From NCBI GenBank assembly GCA_015711895.1, contig MU158580.1:1-7512 (forward strand): a stretch of 7,512 nt of DNA. The letters run 5' to 3'. Shown piece after piece: positions 6,313 through 7,512 of this stretch (position 1 is its first letter; each line of letters starts with the position of its first letter). This DNA comes from Candidatus Solincola tengchongensis (lineage in GTDB: Bacteria; Actinomycetota; Geothermincolia; Geothermincolales; RBG-13-55-18). A model generated the notes under the pieces. That model saw only the letters and a list, made by a program, of their open reading frames with translations, did no database searches and was not told where the DNA came from. Position numbers and translations under genes: made by a program.

Positions 6313-6411
6313 TCCTCGGGGGCATTGGTCCCGAGGGCAGGGCGCGTTTCCGAGGCGATGGGATATCCTGAGAGGTTGCGGCCTCTCGCTTCTGCCGGCT
6401 TTTTCCTTTTT
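6313..6411 (+). terminator. Two hairpins followed by a T-rich run (possible terminator or structured RNA end)
   Basis: TCCTCGGG (6313-6320) pairs with CCCGAGGG (6330-6337) with one wobble. GAGAGG (6370-6375) pairs with CCTCTC (6382-6387), and T6376-G6381 can add a wobble pair closing a TGCG loop. A TTTTTCCTTTTT run follows at 6400-6411, 12 nt after the second stem, which is farther than in a canonical terminator. No plus-strand gene precedes it, so if it ends a transcript, that would be an unannotated small RNA starting near 6200. No known riboswitch core was recognised. Confidence 0.25.
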
Positions 6412-6623
6412 ACGGGTAAGGAACTTTACGTCGCTCTCCGCCATCAGGCGCGTAGGCCTTGTAACGGTTGCTTCCCATATACGCCACTCGAAGGCCACGG
6501 CGTGGTTCCCGGGCCGACGAAACATCTCGCTTACCGGCGGCCAGAGGTTTCATGGTCCCGCTTCAAGGGGAGGCGGCGGGTGGGCGAAGGTGTGGGGGAA
6601 CGGCGGTAAAGGCAGTTAGACGA

Positions 6624-6632
6624 TGATAAAAT
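6624..6632 (+). promoter_or_regulatory. Extended -10 promoter candidate (TGATAAAAT) upstream of MBL gene
   Basis: TGATAAAAT matches the extended -10 form TGnTATAAT with one mismatch, in otherwise GC-rich DNA. The -35 region at suitable spacing (CGGTAA) is poor, which extended -10 promoters tolerate. Transcription would start near 6639 and give a 5' leader of about 270 nt before the ATG at 6913. Confidence 0.35.
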
Positions 6633-6650
6633 GCATGTGCCGGAGAACGT

Positions 6651-6670
6651 CCAGCCATGCGGATGGCCGG
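6651..6670 (+). repeat. Hairpin at the start of the candidate MBL leader
   Basis: GCCAT (6654-6658) and ATGGC (6663-6667) enclose GCGG. After an A/C mismatch, CC (6651-6652) pairs with GG (6669-6670). If transcription starts near 6639 this would be the first stem of the leader. Confidence 0.35.
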
Positions 6671-6737
6671 GGTTGGCGGGAGGCTGGGGGAGATGCCCGG
6701 GCCTATGTCGGTAAAAGCGGGGCAAGGAGAGGTCGTG

Positions 6738-6750
6738 GAGGCAATGCCTC
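6738..6750. repeat. 13-bp palindrome GAGGCA-A-TGCCTC
   Basis: Perfect 6-bp arms around one base, about 160 bp upstream of the MBL-fold gene. The form suits a dimeric regulator; as RNA it would give a 4-bp stem with a 5-nt loop. Confidence 0.4.
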
Positions 6751-6792
6751 ATGGCCATCTTTCCAGGAGCGAACGTTACGGGTGGGAGCCCT

Positions 6793-6805
6793 CCTTTCGG
6801 AAAGG
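6793..6805. repeat. 13-bp palindrome CCTTTC-G-GAAAGG
   Basis: Perfect 6-bp arms around one base, the same geometry as the palindrome centred 55 bp upstream, though the arm sequences differ. As RNA it can fold as a short stem with a CGG or UCGG loop. Confidence 0.4.
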
Positions 6806-6912
6806 TTCGAGAGGACGATTCAAAGGCGCTCAAGCGTGCCGATGCATGCGTCTGAGGACGGGGGAGGAGTGGTCTGCAGTCTTATCACGGCACGGAGAAG
6901 AAAGGGGCGGAC

Positions 6913-7512
6913 ATGCGGGCAATGAGGATATGGGTGCTCTCCGACAACACGGCGGCTCCGCCGGTGTTCGAGGCGGAGCACGGGCTATCCCTCCTCCTGG
7001 AGGTGGAGGGGAAGAGGTTCCTCCTCGATACGGGGCAGGGGGAGGTGGCGCGTCGCAATGCGGATCGGCTGGGTCTGGACCTGCGCTCGGTGGAGGCGGT
7101 GGTCCTCTCCCACGGGCACTACGACCACACGGCGGGGCTGCCTTTCCTGCTGCAGCGCACGGGCCCGAAGAGGGTCATATGCCACCCCAATTCTTTTGAT
7201 TCCAAATATTACCAGAGAGGAGATATCAGGCGGTTCATCGGCATGCCCTGGCGGAGGGAATTCCTGGAAAGCGCGGGCGCACTCGTCGAGGAGAACACCG
7301 GGCCGCTGGAGCTGGCGGACGGGGTATGGGTGACCGGGGAGATACCCCGGCGCACGGAGTTTGAGCCCGGCGACCCCGATTTGAAGTGCGAAAGGGGCGG
7401 CGAATTGGTGGCGGATCCCTTCCTCGACGACCAGGGGATAGTGGTGGATGCCGGAGAGGGACTGGTTGTCTTGTTGGGGTGTGCCCATGCGGGAGCGGTG
7501 AATACCTGCCTT
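6913..7512 (+). CDS. MBL-fold metallo-hydrolase (COG1237-like), N-terminal 200 residues; C-terminus beyond the right edge
   Basis: This is a metallo-beta-lactamase-fold enzyme that should bind two metal ions. Landmarks: LSDNT at 9-13 and EHGLSLLLE at 22-30, typical of the COG1237 subfamily; LLDTGQ at 37-42; the metal-binding SHGHYDHTAGL, with H67, H69, D71 and H72; EIPRRTEFEPGDP; DDQG at 172-175; and GCAHAG at 189-194 with H192 as the third-site histidine. All ligands expected in this part are present. Relatives include archaeal enzymes annotated as dihydropterin-methyl-aminobenzene phosphate synthases (methanopterin branch), but most bacterial members have no proven substrate, and no pterin gene is nearby. 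The start at 6913 has AGGGG 5 nt upstream; the ATG at 6922 is a weaker alternative. No signal peptide, so cytoplasmic. Roughly 50-70 residues are missing off the window. Confidence 0.94.
   Translation, partial: MRAMRIWVLSDNTAAPPVFEAEHGLSLLLEVEGKRFLLDTGQGEVARRNADRLGLDLRSVEAVVLSHGHYDHTAGLPFLLQRTGPKRVICHPNSFDSKYYQRGDIRRFIGMPWRREFLESAGALVEENTGPLELADGVWVTGEIPRRTEFEPGDPDLKCERGGELVADPFLDDQGIVVDAGEGLVVLLGCAHAGAVNTCL

Larger units (their letters stand above)
6153..6912. other. Long divergent intergenic region between DUF2207 and MBL-fold genes
   Basis: About 760 bases lie beyond the possible upstream ORF, without a convincing gene on either strand. Open frames here lack ribosome sites, recognisable motifs and codon bias. 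Visible signals: an AT-rich patch at 6181-6200 (TTATTTAAACATAAAAAGAA), a natural place for a minus-strand promoter of the DUF2207 gene; a 12-bp palindrome; two hairpins before a T-rich run; an extended -10 candidate; and further dyads towards the MBL gene. These are listed separately. Confidence 0.55.

Noticed and set aside
6368..6375. CTGAGAGG, suggesting a TPP riboswitch core
   Set aside because: The second conserved block (AACCTGAT and following) is absent and the downstream gene is not thiamine-related.
6181..6525. 114-codon minus-strand frame upstream of DUF2207
   Set aside because: No ribosome site at either internal ATG, no recognisable motif, and it crosses the hairpin and T-run segment.
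6985..7488. Minus-strand 167-codon frame across the MBL gene
   Set aside because: It is the antisense shadow of the SHGHYDH-containing gene.

Overview
The window comes from a GC-rich genome (roughly 60-65 % GC by eye) with bacterial Shine-Dalgarno sites and strongly G/C-ending codons. The gene mix is a DegV-family lipid-binding protein, a DUF2207 membrane protein, a COG1237-type metallo-beta-lactamase-fold hydrolase and two lineage-restricted-looking proteins. It would fit a deep-branching Actinomycetota or another high-GC Gram-positive-like lineage. There is no rRNA or other phylogenetic marker, so this placement is only an inference.

Layout, left to right: (1) 1-654, minus strand, the N-terminal 218 residues of a DegV-family protein, running off the left edge. 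(2) 655-1444, a long divergent spacer with an AT-rich patch holding a perfect 11-bp tandem repeat. (3) 1445-2503, plus strand, a 352-residue protein of unknown function made of two diverged copies of one domain, each opening with CxxCGVP. (4) 2504-2936, a spacer with a possible zinc-ribbon remnant and a small inverted repeat. (5) 2937-3311, plus strand, a 124-residue protein with three GLxEAxx heptads and a C-terminal tail in which every second residue is histidine. (6) 3312-3660, a convergent spacer with three hairpin-forming inverted repeats. (7) 3661-5994, minus strand, a 777-residue secreted/membrane DUF2207 protein with a duplicated extracellular domain and a Gly-rich C-terminal tail. Its ATG overlaps the stop of a possible 52-codon upstream ORF. 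(8) 6153-6912, a long divergent spacer with palindromes, an extended -10 promoter candidate and a possible structured leader. (9) 6913-7512, plus strand, the N-terminal 200 residues of an MBL-fold hydrolase, running off the right edge.

The genes do not form an obvious operon or pathway. Every adjacent pair is divergent, convergent or separated by hundreds of bases, and about one third of the window is non-coding, far above the usual bacterial share. I find no CRISPR array, tRNA, rRNA, transposase or phage gene. The best leads for something undescribed are the duplicated CxxCGVP protein and the alternating-histidine protein, followed by the structured spacers.
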